From: Scleroderma bovista
Taxonomy: Eukaryota > Basidiomycota > Agaricomycetes > Boletales > Sclerodermataceae
Direction: 5' to 3'
Assembly (NCBI GenBank): GCA_037178675.1
Contig: JAYMGJ010000046.1
Span: forward strand, 1-24,015
DNA: 24,015 nucleotides
The translations under genes and the position numbers were made by a program. Shown piece after piece: positions 9,176 through 17,700 of this stretch. Position 1 is the first letter of the stretch, and each line of letters opens with the position of its first letter. The notes below the pieces were generated by a model. That model saw only the letters and a program-made list of their open reading frames with translations, ran no database searches and was not told the DNA's origin.

Positions 9176-9500
9176 TTAACTTTGGTGCCGCAAAAGGTGT
9201 GTCAGAGAACGTGACTTCGCAGTGAGTGAAAATTTCCATAAAATATAGAAATCTACCTACTATCGCTTCCAAGGGCCGCAATCTCCAAATTGTAGTGGTT
9301 GTTTACCGTACGAGAGTTTAGTGAACCTGATTGTAGGCAGGCTGCTCTGTGGCTTCACGCCTTGCTGCAGATGCCTCAATGTGGCACACGGGGAGTAATA
9401 TAAGGTGTAAAGTTGTGCTGCTAGTCAATCCTATTCAATAAGATAGAAAGTCCTCATGTTTTACTCGACCATTTCTGTCAGTACTAGTACAGTAGACTAC
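9176..9500 (-). repeat. Detached piece of the tandem-array unit, inverted
   Basis: Read on the minus strand this matches 17100-17390 and 20250-20530, the part of the array unit between the membrane-protein gene and the HET fragment: GCCTGCCTACAAT, TTCACTAAACTCTCGTACGG, TTCTATATTTTATG and CCTTTTGCGG occur in the same order. Homology fades near 9500. The end at 9176 continues on paper into 14171, where the next array unit starts. No gene is seen in it. Confidence 0.8.
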
Positions 9501-10156
9501 ATCAAAATGCATTAGGTATGCATGCATAAAATAGGTAGTGCATCAGATTTCCCTGGAACCGAGTTGGGACCCACTCAAAATTGCTCATCTGTGCATAATG
9601 CAAAGTGCAAGCTATTGTGGCGAAAATTATGCATTATGAGCACTACCATTGAATGGCCTGGGCCGAGCAGGGCGAGGTGTTGTATTCCAATCAACTAAAA
9701 TATGCCCTACCACTACAGACATATTCAAAGTTAACACACATCCGACCAAGGTCAATTACATCTAAAATATACAAGGAGCAATTGCTAGCAGATGTGTCTG
9801 CATCAAGTCATACAAGTGGAACTGAGTAGATACGAAAGTTGATGCATTGATGGCTGGTGGCACTTCGTCGTCATCATTGGGTGGGTAGTGCCAATGTTGC
9901 CCAGACTACCCCCCGAAGGGGCACATAATGCACCTGCATTGTCCCATACAACACGGACAGACAAAGCTGACAATTGGCTGTTCTACATGGCCAGCTGGGA
10001 TAGAACCCAGCTATGGCGCATCCCCATGCCATACGAGTGGGCTAATGTAAGCAGTTTCACCATGCAATATTGGTGGCTCATGGAGAGGTTGTCACCAAGC
10101 AATATCAGTGGGCTGACACACTGGTACACTAGATCAGAATGGACTGCGGCAAAAGG
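9501..10156. other. Unique stretch without a recognisable gene
   Basis: No domain, intron-exon pattern or terminal repeat was recognised. A plus-strand ORF of 99 codons at 9888-10187 (MASWDRTQLWRI, MQYWWLMERL) ends inside the minisatellite and has no known motif. Parts of the minus strand are also open for short stretches. A small inverted repeat, TGCATAATGCA near 9592 and TTATGCATTATG near 9625, could form a hairpin. This may be old transposon debris. Confidence 0.4.
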
Positions 10157-10268
10157 GCCTTATGCAGCCGGCATTGCGGCCGAATGATTGCAGCAGGGCA
10201 GCCGCCAGCCAGAAGTAAATGCCACAGGGTTGCCACGGCATTGAGGCCGAATGATTGCAGCAGGGTGC
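10157..10268 (-). repeat. Minisatellite units beside the right 2.3-kb repeat
   Basis: One full and one shortened copy of the unit also seen at 4637-4714, in opposite orientation to it: GAATGATTGCAGCAGGG occurs at 10182-10198 and again at 10249-10265, 67 bp apart. It directly abuts the right inverted arm. The tetramer next to the arm is GTGC (10265-10268), i.e. GCAC on the other strand, one base different from GCGC at 4711-4714. Confidence 0.7.
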
Positions 10269-12610
10269 TGTGCGCCTAAGTGAGGGAAGAGGTCAGAACA
10301 ACCAACAACCAACACCAAATGACAGCAATATGCGAGTGGTGGTCTTCCTTTGCGTTTCTGGTATTTAATCTCCTCAGGGGGATGTGCTGCACGCCTTCAG
10401 GCAGGATGCAGGAGGGAAGGGAAGGGCTTCTGACGGGGATGGAATGCGACTTGGGATGGTATTGACTCCTCTTCAGCCTACCACAGTGGTTAGGAAGAGT
10501 CCTGGGATAGAAAAGCGATGATAGATTGATGACAGGGGTGTAACAGCAGTGATGGAGCAACAGGGAAGCAAGGGGACAGTTCCTGCTTCAAGAATGCGAT
10601 GGACAGTGATGGGATAGAGTGGACAGTGATGCTAGACTGCGCTTCAGCCTAGAGAAATGATCAGATACAAGATATATCTGATAAACAACAATATAGGAGC
10701 TTTAGGCCAGCACTGAGTGACCTACAAGTCCAAAGACAGAGATAGAGCTTATAGACAGTGAGGGAGAGTGAATGTGGTCGCTTTATTGAGGGGAAAGCAG
10801 ACACTTCCTTGCAGCCTTTGGCTGCTGGTTTATATACAGGAGGGGCTGTGGCCCTGTAAGCACAAATGACTAAGTGCTTGGTAAGAGATTGGTAAGAAAT
10901 TGGTAAGCAATTGATAAGCAGTGTAATCAGGCTGAGTCATCGATGGGGAGAGCCTGAACAAGCTGCTGAGCCAAGGGAAAGAGCAAAAACATAGGTAAAA
11001 AGGGGTGTATAACCAAGAATATGGAAAAATCATTGCATGGGGCCCAAAAGAGAGGGGGGGAAAGCATGGGATGAGTAGATCGAAGCTAAATGAGCATATG
11101 CGATGACATAATGCATATGAATCATAGGGGCATGAGTCATGAATTGATAAGCAGCATGATAAGCATGATTTGAAGGATGATTGGTAAGTGATTGGTAAGG
11201 GGAGTAATGGGGATTAGTAATGCCAAGAGGGGATGAATAATGCGCAGCAGAGTGAGTCAGAGTGAGCCAGAGTGACTCTGTGTGACTCAGACAGAAGGGA
11301 AGCACAACCTGTGATTTATTGAACTTTAGATCTGGAGATGAGCTTCTGAAGCAGTGCCACTGATGGGAGTGGCTGGGGGATAATAAAAGAATTGATCCGA
11401 CCAGAAGAGCAGTGTCAGGGGGCCTGGAATGACAAGTAGAGTCACAGCTGGTCACAGAGTGTCACAAATCCCTTGGATTGAGCTTCTGTAGAGCAAAAAC
11501 GCGAAATTTGGTGCTCCCGAAGTGCAGTCTTCCCTTGAGCAGTAAGGGGAAGGTTCTGTACTCTATTAGGGCTCCTAAGAAGGGTTCTAGAGCACTGTTT
11601 CATTTGTGTTTGTTGCGGGATAGCAGGGAAGAGAATCGCAAGTAGCGGATTCGACGTGTCCAGGGAAGCAAGATGAATGATAGAGGGAGATGGATGTGAC
11701 AGGACTCTGGGATGAAAGGACCATATGCAGAGGACTCAGGAGACACAGAGACGACCAGGTATGAATTTTCAAGTCTAATGATAGACTTGAGACAACCAAA
11801 GTATGTGTGCAATGCAGGACTGACAAGGAGAATGCGCTGACCGAGAACAAGAGGGACTGAGGGAGCAGGCTTGGAAGATATGTACCAGACAGTACACAGG
11901 AGCTCAGGGAGAGGCTGTCCCAAGAGCAGGACATAATTGAGGTCTGCTGCAATAGCGGAGAAATGTTCCAGAGAAAATGCAGACTCCATAGTGAGTGATG
12001 AAGCGGGTGTCTGGATTGCGGGTGGAATATCTCCGTGGGAAATGAACAGATTTACGTCGGAACTTTACAGGCAGATAGACCATGGTCTAGGCTCCATGAT
12101 GGTATAGTCACATGATTGATAGCTTCAAAAATGGCAGAGCTATTCAAAATATTGGAATGCCGGCACTGGGCGCCTAAATTTGACATTTGGGCGCTAAAAA
12201 TGATTCTTCCTTTTCTCCTTCGTTTCTCTATGGTTTCTTCTGCTTCTTTGGTTGTTCTGGTATGGGAGTTGGACTGCAGTAGGTTGCATTCCTCTCTCAT
12301 ACTGAAATGATCATCAATCCTTGGATTCTTCTGCTTCTTGGCGGTTCTCGTGCGATAGATGACTGTCCATGTTGGCATTCATCTCTCACATCAGGATAGT
12401 CATTCTTGTGCGATAGATGGCTACAACGAGCTTGTATTCATTCTTCGCATAAGGATAGTCTTGACTTTGCGTGATATGGATAGCGAGGGCTGTCTGTATC
12501 CCTCAAGTCGGGACAATCTTTCAACAGATCTTGGGTGTGCATTCTTCACATTAGTTTCATCGGCTAACTTTCTCCATGTCCACAGTACCAAACATGTTTG
12601 GTGCGTGACA
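10269..12610 (-). repeat. 2.3-kb LTR-like repeat, right copy (inverted arm)
   Basis: 2342 bp, reverse complement of 4715-7039. The same signals are kept: the TATA-like TATATAAACC, the hairpin and AATAAA, all on the minus strand between about 10770 and 10845. Its right flank is GCGG (12611-12614), which on the minus strand is CCGC and equals 7040-7043 beside the left arm, not its own left flank. The 165-codon ORF of the left copy carries a stop at codon 11 here. Near 12590 the sequence ACCAAACATGTTTGGT is a perfect palindrome, changed by one base in the left copy. Confidence 0.75.
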
Positions 12611-12757
12611 GCGGGCTACAGGTATCATGATTTGGGTCGCAAAATCAATACTATAGTACTCGAGTCGCAAAATCAACGCTATATTGTACTACTATCACAT
12701 ATGTAATACATTTGTGGGTAGACGACTGCAAGGCGATACATCGAAGGGGACACAACA
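12611..12757. other. Transposase C-terminal codons and 3' intergenic piece
   Basis: 12611-12614 (GCGG) repeats the tetramer found in the transposase at 7043-7040. From 12615 the plus strand continues the transposase frame for five codons and a TGA at 12628-12630. The remaining 127 bases separate that stop from the stop of the Myb/SANT-like gene. This is the normal space between convergent genes of the element. It contains a repeated word, GTCGCAAAATCAA, at about 12636 and 12665. Confidence 0.7.
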
Positions 12758-14023
12758 TCAGTCAGTCAGATGTTGACTGGCCGTGATCTCACACAACCTG
12801 CGTGCCAACCATACCTTCCTCTCCTCTTCACCGAACTTGTGGAAAAGTATGGCCTGATTCTTGTTCTGTTCGAGCGCGAGATATTCACCGATGTCGAGTC
12901 GTTGGATGGGTGTAAGTTCATGGTGTTGCTGGAGGATATCAATAGCAGCGCCAAGGGCATCAGGTGGGGCTATAGAATGGGAAATGTCCTTGACCACAGC
13001 CGCAAGCTCCTGCATCGCTGCACCACCCACTTGCTGTGCCTGTGCTGCAACAGACAGCGGACGTGACCACTTGCGTAAGCTAGCCACTGAGTCGGCGACC
13101 GAGGGAGATACCTTTCTCTTGGCATGACTAACACTGGTGACTGCAGATGATGTGGACTCAGAGGCGACAGATGGCGAAAGATAGCTGGATGGTGCAGATG
13201 TTGGCATGGAATTTGGGTCACTGGCGCCACTCCATGTACCAGGAATTCGGGGAGTTACAACCAGCTGCTGGCGACTGGCCCTGGTAATCTCATCTGCAGC
13301 AACAGTGAGCTGCTCGAGGTTAAGGGAAGCGCCACTGGAAATGAGTGTTGGAGGGGGGATATCATGTGAACCAGAACCACTGGCATCAGCCATGGTAGGG
13401 TTGGTGGTGGGGTGAAAAACAAAATGCCCCTTCCCCTTCTTGGGCATCACGGCCTCAACCTGCGTGAAATGGACGAAACCCTTCTGTTTGAAGGGCTTCG
13501 CATGTGGATGGGACTGCTCAACTGCTCAGCCGCACCATTTTTAATAATCTAATATGTTTTATACTCACCTTGACGTATCTCTTCCATACATCAGTTTGTA
13601 CCAGCGTGATCCCAGCACCATCCTTATCAGAGTACGTAAATCCAGAAGCATTCTTGAGATCAACAACAGCTTCGTAGTGTTTCTTCAGCTGTAGCATTTA
13701 TTAGTGATGATCAGATGATCCAGGTAAATCTAACTTACCAACTGAAATCTACGCTCGCATGAGTCGGCATCTTTCGCCCCCCATTTGGTGATCCCAGATT
13801 GGGTTGAGAAAAGCGACGCAGCTGCTGTCCAGGTTGATCTCTTGAAGTTTCCATCGCCGGCTTTGGGTAATTCTTCGATAAGAAATTCGAGAAGTGTTGT
13901 AGTATCTTCGTCTGTCCAGTGGGCAGCCTTCTTGCGAGGTTTTGTCTTTGTAGTATTGCTCTCAGATTCAACAACGGGCCCTTTCGAGCGCAATGAATGG
14001 GAGGAGTGTGACCTGTCAGACAT
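12758..14023 (-). CDS. Myb/SANT-like DNA-binding protein of the Harbinger element
   Basis: Three exons on the minus strand: 14023-13739, 13688-13569 and 13513-12758, giving 386 residues and a TGA at 12758. The introns (50 and 55 bp) have GTAAGT and GTGAGT donors; the first has CTAAT before CTACAG. Residues ~35-130 form the Myb/SANT-like domain: AHWTDEDTTTLLEFLIEE, RSTWTAAASLF, then LKKHYEAVVDLKNASGF, SGF-type hinge and TDVWKRYVK, followed in exon 3 by HPHAKPFKQKGF. The middle is Ser/Pro/Ala rich; the end has LDIGEYLALEQNKNQAILF. In PIF/Harbinger elements a protein of this kind partners the transposase and helps it bind the ends and enter the nucleus. An ATG ten codons upstream (14053) is possible; the MSDRSHS start is preferred arbitrarily as the one nearer the domain. 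No lesion was seen. Confidence 0.87.
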
Positions 14024-14090
14024 GGAAGGAAATGTCGCTAGGTGCAAGAGCACTGCGGTGCTGGCGCAGGCTGTGTACAGGGCAACAGCT

Positions 14091-14167
14091 CCACGTGATC
14101 ACACGTGACATTGAACTGAACATTTCAGTTTCAGTTTCGTTCCAGGTTTCACCGTCCAGACTGGACC
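14091..14167 (+). mobile_element. Harbinger terminal repeat, Myb side (77 bp)
   Basis: Right end of the element, closing with CCAGACTGGACC, then TAA (14168-14170) and array sequence AGCTGGC. It is identical to 9099-9175 and points the same way, although it should be inverted relative to it. It starts about 70 bp upstream of the Myb gene start, so its two CACGTG motifs could also lie in that gene's promoter. Confidence 0.85.
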
Positions 14168-14229
14168 TAAAGCTGGCTCCACAAGAGTCGAGGGTTTCTG
14201 TAAACTGAACAGGCGCTACAAGATGGTCC

Positions 14230-14480
14230 TCACCACTGTGGTTGGATAGATATGAAATATGGATGGTGCAAGCAAGCTGACGCATGCTACGCTCATTTCG
14301 ATGATTAGTACTGGATGGGATAAAGGATTATATAGCCAGGTGACGGCGTGGAAGTCCGTAGTTCACGCGTGGGTGGACACTGCAAGTGTTCCTTGCACCC
14401 AGGTCACATTTCCTTCACTACAGATTGGCAGGTGATCGGGAGGAAATCCAGCCTTGCAGACCAAAGTTTCCGGTACTACC
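14230..14480 (+). pseudogene. HET-domain remnant, unit A
   Basis: Fragments of the HET domain (heterokaryon incompatibility) are recognisable but not in one frame: ADACYAHFDD then a stop near 14276-14308, and FTRGWTLQVFLAP at 14362-14400, which matches the hallmark FTRGWTLQELLAP. Then IGRKSSLADQ near 14436-14465 fits the next conserved HET motif. Stops and shifts lie between the pieces. In known HET proteins the domain triggers cell death after fusion of unlike mycelia; this copy cannot make one. It is the most decayed of the three. Confidence 0.7.
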
Positions 14481-14583
14481 TGTTTGAGATGGTTGGAAGG
14501 AGAGGTTCTCCAATGCCCAGCCATTTGAAATCAGTAGTACTGCTCAACTATGTTAGAGATGCAATCATCAGTGACAACTGACA

Positions 14584-15360
14584 CTATGATCCTTTATTTG
14601 CAAAGTGTGGACACCAAGGACACCTGAAAACCCGATAGGGCGCATTGCAGATCGAGAAGAAATTGCTCGTACTAATGTGTTCGCTGACCCCATGGGGCCT
14701 TCGCGCATTGTGGAAATGCGCACGACCAGAGTCATCATGGCGAAATAAGTTTCTACTACACGGCCACCTGGTAATTGCCAAGACGGTGTTCATATTGACG
14801 AGGTACACAATGCCGGAGTCCAGCGACACAGTCTGAGCCGCTGAAGTAGGCTGGCGTCAAGAGCCCACGTCGATCCCTGTCAATAGCGAAATGATGAGTA
14901 ATGCTGCACACTGCACCGCGCTAATCTCCACGACTACACAGGTTAGACGGTTGCCGCACACCCTCTGCTTATCCGATTGAATTGTAAACACGAAGCCGAC
15001 ATCAGTGCATGCTCGGAACACATGTCGTAATGTCATCAAATCTTCTCTCAAGTGACAGTTTGTGGAAATGATTGCACCGTGCCAGTACCTATGTACTCAC
15101 TATTTCGAACAGCCTCACCACAGATCTTTCGCTGGTGATGGGATGATTTGTGATGTGGACGCATAATGGGGAAATGATCGCACCGAGTATAAGGCAGAGC
15201 ATCAAGATGTCTGCCAAAATAAACCATCTACCTTCGTTGACAGGCGTGTGTCTATGTGACGATGGATGAACGTGAAACCAACGCAAGGTCAGCACTTGCA
15301 ACCTCACGTTCTTCAACATGCCCAGCCCTCTCACACTCGAACCTGAGAACGTATTCTGTG
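14584..15360 (-). other. Conserved minus-strand block of unit A, possible decayed membrane gene
   Basis: Stretches of this region recur in units B and C. On the minus strand one frame reads AVQCAALLIISLLTGIDVGS, then a stop, then TVSLDSGIVYLVNMNTV; B and C keep nearly the same residues (AVLCAVLLIILLLPGID; AVLCAALLIIFLLPGID). Upstream, ILADILMLCLI is shared as well. The hydrophobic runs suggest membrane segments of a multi-exon gene, but introns cannot be fixed and each copy has stops. I do not recognise the family; conservation of plain DNA by recent duplication would look the same. Confidence 0.25.
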
Positions 15361-16301
15361 GCCAGCTGAGCGCTTGTAAAAGGGATCTCTATTGAATCAC
15401 AGTTCCTCGGCAAATAAATTCCACGGATACTAATTCGACCGCTGCAACATCTATGGACTCACCAAAAAGTACTAGATGAACAGTCGATTCTGCTGACGAT
15501 TTAGTGGCCAAGGACACCCCCGTCGTCGGAAGTGGCCTGTTAAGAACAATTACCCTACGAGAGAAAATCCAAGCTACCAGCGGGAAAAGGGGAGGAGTGT
15601 CAGGTGCTCGGGACGGGTTCGATTAGGCTTAGTTCATCCGGGATACATGCGGGATGATAAAACAAGCCCTCGATATGATGAAAATAAGTTGTGAGGTTGC
15701 AATTCCCTCTATATGTATCATGTTCATCACCTCGACGGCACACGTTGATAAAAGTCACATCCGCCCTCACCTGACGGAGCGACGTACTACAATCGTGACT
15801 GCCAGGCATCCACCACTCCCAAATACGATTTTACGAAGATTCTGGCGTCTCGGGATCCTATCGGAGTTTGAAGCTGAGCACTAGCCCGTCTAGTGATTTT
15901 GCCAAGACAGCCCAATGCCACATTCCAAGAAAAGGGGCTATTGCATCCAACTTGCTGCAGTCAGTGACTGTGAGTTGTGATTTATGTTAGCCTTCTGGCA
16001 AAACCTGTGAAGACCACGTACTATCCGGGCCGTTCAAGTAGGGACAAAGTTCCACTACGCTTATGAATAGCTCCGGTGCATCTGCATGCAGCATGTTGGT
16101 GGACCATCTTTTCCATGTACAGTCAAGGGACCAGGTCATTGCAGTCAGGCACTATTTCCTGGAGCGTCCAGCGTAACTATCTCGTTGGACTGTACGAGCG
16201 CCAACATTCTTTGTGAACTAACGTCCATTACTGTCTATCATTACCACTGTATCCATTTCTCTAATCCTGGTTCAAGACAACACCAAGGATATCTTGGCAG
16301 C
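15361..16301. other. Spacer upstream of membrane-protein gene, unit A
   Basis: No gene recognised. The stretch is shared with unit B (18560-19454). It contains GGGGAGGAGTGTCAGGTGC at 15590-15608, which resembles a polypurine tract followed by an LTR start, but no matching far end was found. The last few hundred bases before 16302 should hold the promoter of the membrane-protein gene; no clear TATA box is seen. Confidence 0.4.
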
Positions 16302-16973
16302 ATGTCGAAATCCGATAACCAGATTCTCATCCTCGAAGCTCCTCGTGCAACCCAATCGCACTTACAAGTGGGCATGACAGCCTTATTTTCTAGCGAAGGT
16401 TCTGTACTAACGCAATGATTGTCCACTGGTCGCTTTCCGCCCCGCCATTCGCTGTAAATGTCGATGAAACATGGGTAGGGAAGGCACGATACTGAGCTAC
16501 AAGGCGACTGGCCACAACGCTCGCAATCCGTTCGCACCTCTGCCACGCCAGCGCCACCCTATTCCATCCTTCCTCCTTCAGTTCCGACTATTGCACTCGC
16601 CACTATCCCAGAGAATATCCCAAAGGAGAACTTCGCGCCAGTGGAGTTGGGTGGTGTGTCTACCCCTGTGGCAAAGCGGCCATTTTGGCGCACACCTAAG
16701 GGAATCATCATTCTCGTCATTGTCGCCATCGTAATCATCGTCGCTGCGGTGGTTGGAGGGGTCGTCGGGGCCAAAAGTAATACAAAGCCGAGCGATACCG
16801 CTACACCCGCGGCCACATCCGATACGACGAATATCACGTCTAAATTTCCCTTTACTGAAGGTGGCCAGCAGGGTAGTACTACGACCAGTGTGGCCCCGAT
16901 TGAGACGCCTGGTACTAGTTCAGCGGGCAGCAGTAATTCTAATGGTTCTGGAACTTCTAGTGGGGGGGGGTAG
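16302..16973 (+). CDS. Small single-pass membrane protein, copy A
   Basis: Two exons, 16302-16367 and 16479-16973, with a 111-bp intron (GTGGGC...GTAG), phase 0; 186 residues. Residues ~1-96 are hydrophilic and Pro-rich. KRPFWRTPK then precedes a strongly hydrophobic segment from GIIILVIVAIVI to VVGGVVGA (about 97-120). The basic residues before it predict a cytoplasmic N-terminus and an outer C-terminus. The C-terminal ~66 residues are Ser/Thr/Gly rich, probably O-glycosylated. The structure is supported by the same exon limits in copies B and C. A run of ten G at about 16961-16970 puts a TAG early; in another frame the end would read RPEGFT and stop at 16992, matching GPKGFT of copy B. So this copy probably lost its last residues by slippage. 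Function unknown. Confidence 0.7.
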
Positions 16974-17449
16974 GCCCGAGGGGTTCACCTAATCAGGAAT
17001 CCAGGCTTTTTGGCGGTGGAGATTATGCAACATCTACTACCTTGCTATGTATAACATTATGAAGTTCCAAGATAGGCGAACTTGTACCAGAATACCGAGT
17101 GAAACGTGAGGGTTTTCTATCCCATTGAATATGATTCACTAGCAGCGCAACTTTCTTTATATTACTCCCTGTGTGCACTGAGGCATCTGCGGCAAGGTGG
17201 GAAGCCACAGAGCAGCCTGCCTACAATTAGGTTCACTAAACTCTCGTACGGCAAACGACCACTACGATTTGGAGATTGTGGCCCTTCGAAGAGCACCCTT
17301 CGAAGAGCTAGTAGGTAGGTTTCTATATTTTATGGAAAAGTTCACTCACTGTGCCGCCAGTAATCCAGACCTTTTGCGGTGCCATTCAAAGCTGGCTACA
17401 CGAGAGTCGAGGGTTGCTGTAAACTGAACAGGCTCGTAGTACAAGATGA
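16974..17449. other. Intergenic part of the array, units A to B
   Basis: No gene recognised. It is shared with 20141-20589 and, inverted, with 9176-9500. It includes GCCATTCAAAGCTGG at 17381-17395, the uninterrupted counterpart of the Harbinger insertion site. Confidence 0.5.
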
Positions 17450-17700
17450 TCCTCACTGTTGTGGTTGGATAGATATGTGTTGAAACCCATATGCATGGTA
17501 CAAGAAAGCAGACATATGCTACGCGTATCTCGATGTAGTGGACAGGAAGGATGATCTAGCAGGTGATCCTTCGGAAGTCCGCAGGAGCGAGTGGTTCACG
17601 CGTGGGTGGACACTGCAAGAGCTCCTTGCACCCGAGTCTTTTCCTTTGCTGCAGATTGGCATTGTCAATTATATGTACAGCCTGTTTTTTTTTTTGAGAT
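17450..17700 (+). pseudogene. HET-domain remnant, unit B
   Basis: The best kept of the three. One frame from 17493 reads WYKKADICYAYLDVV, then SEWFTRGWTLQELLAPE, both hallmark HET motifs about 20 residues apart as in intact proteins. Upstream the expected WIDTCCID motif appears as GWIDMC followed by TGA. Downstream the IGSKSSL-like motif is lost through a deletion, and a run of 12 T near 17684-17695 follows. No start codon or complete domain exists. As in intact family members this region would form the N-terminal signalling domain; here it is a fragment of at most ~55 sensible codons. Confidence 0.8.

Larger units (their letters stand above)
7040..10268. other. Inverted core segment between the two 2.3-kb arms
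   Basis: The 3229-bp segment between the inverted arms holds the transposase gene, one Harbinger end (9099-9175), a 325-bp piece of the tandem array, a unique stretch and minisatellite units. Every junction mark (transposon ends, flanking TAA, array homology, tetramer duplications, transposase C-terminus) fits its neighbours only when this segment is turned round. The inversion itself is an inference, but it rests on five independent marks that can be read in the sequence. The exact crossover could be anywhere inside the arms. Confidence 0.8.

Noticed and set aside
9888..10187. 99-codon ORF with Trp-rich stretch
   Set aside because: No motif recognised and it ends inside minisatellite sequence; the other strand is partly open too.
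4637..10268. A 5.6-kb transposon with GCCCTGCTGC... inverted ends around the transposase
   Set aside because: The inverted copies flank no matching duplication, one end holds extra head-to-tail units, and true Harbinger ends with TAA flanks exist at 9175 and 14167.
12359..12706. 115-codon ORF at the edge of the right arm
   Set aside because: It crosses the end of the 2.3-kb repeat into the Harbinger element and has no motif.
15584..15610. PPT plus LTR start in the array spacer (GGGGAGGAGTGTCAGG)
   Set aside because: No second end, target duplication or internal retroelement sequence was found in any unit.
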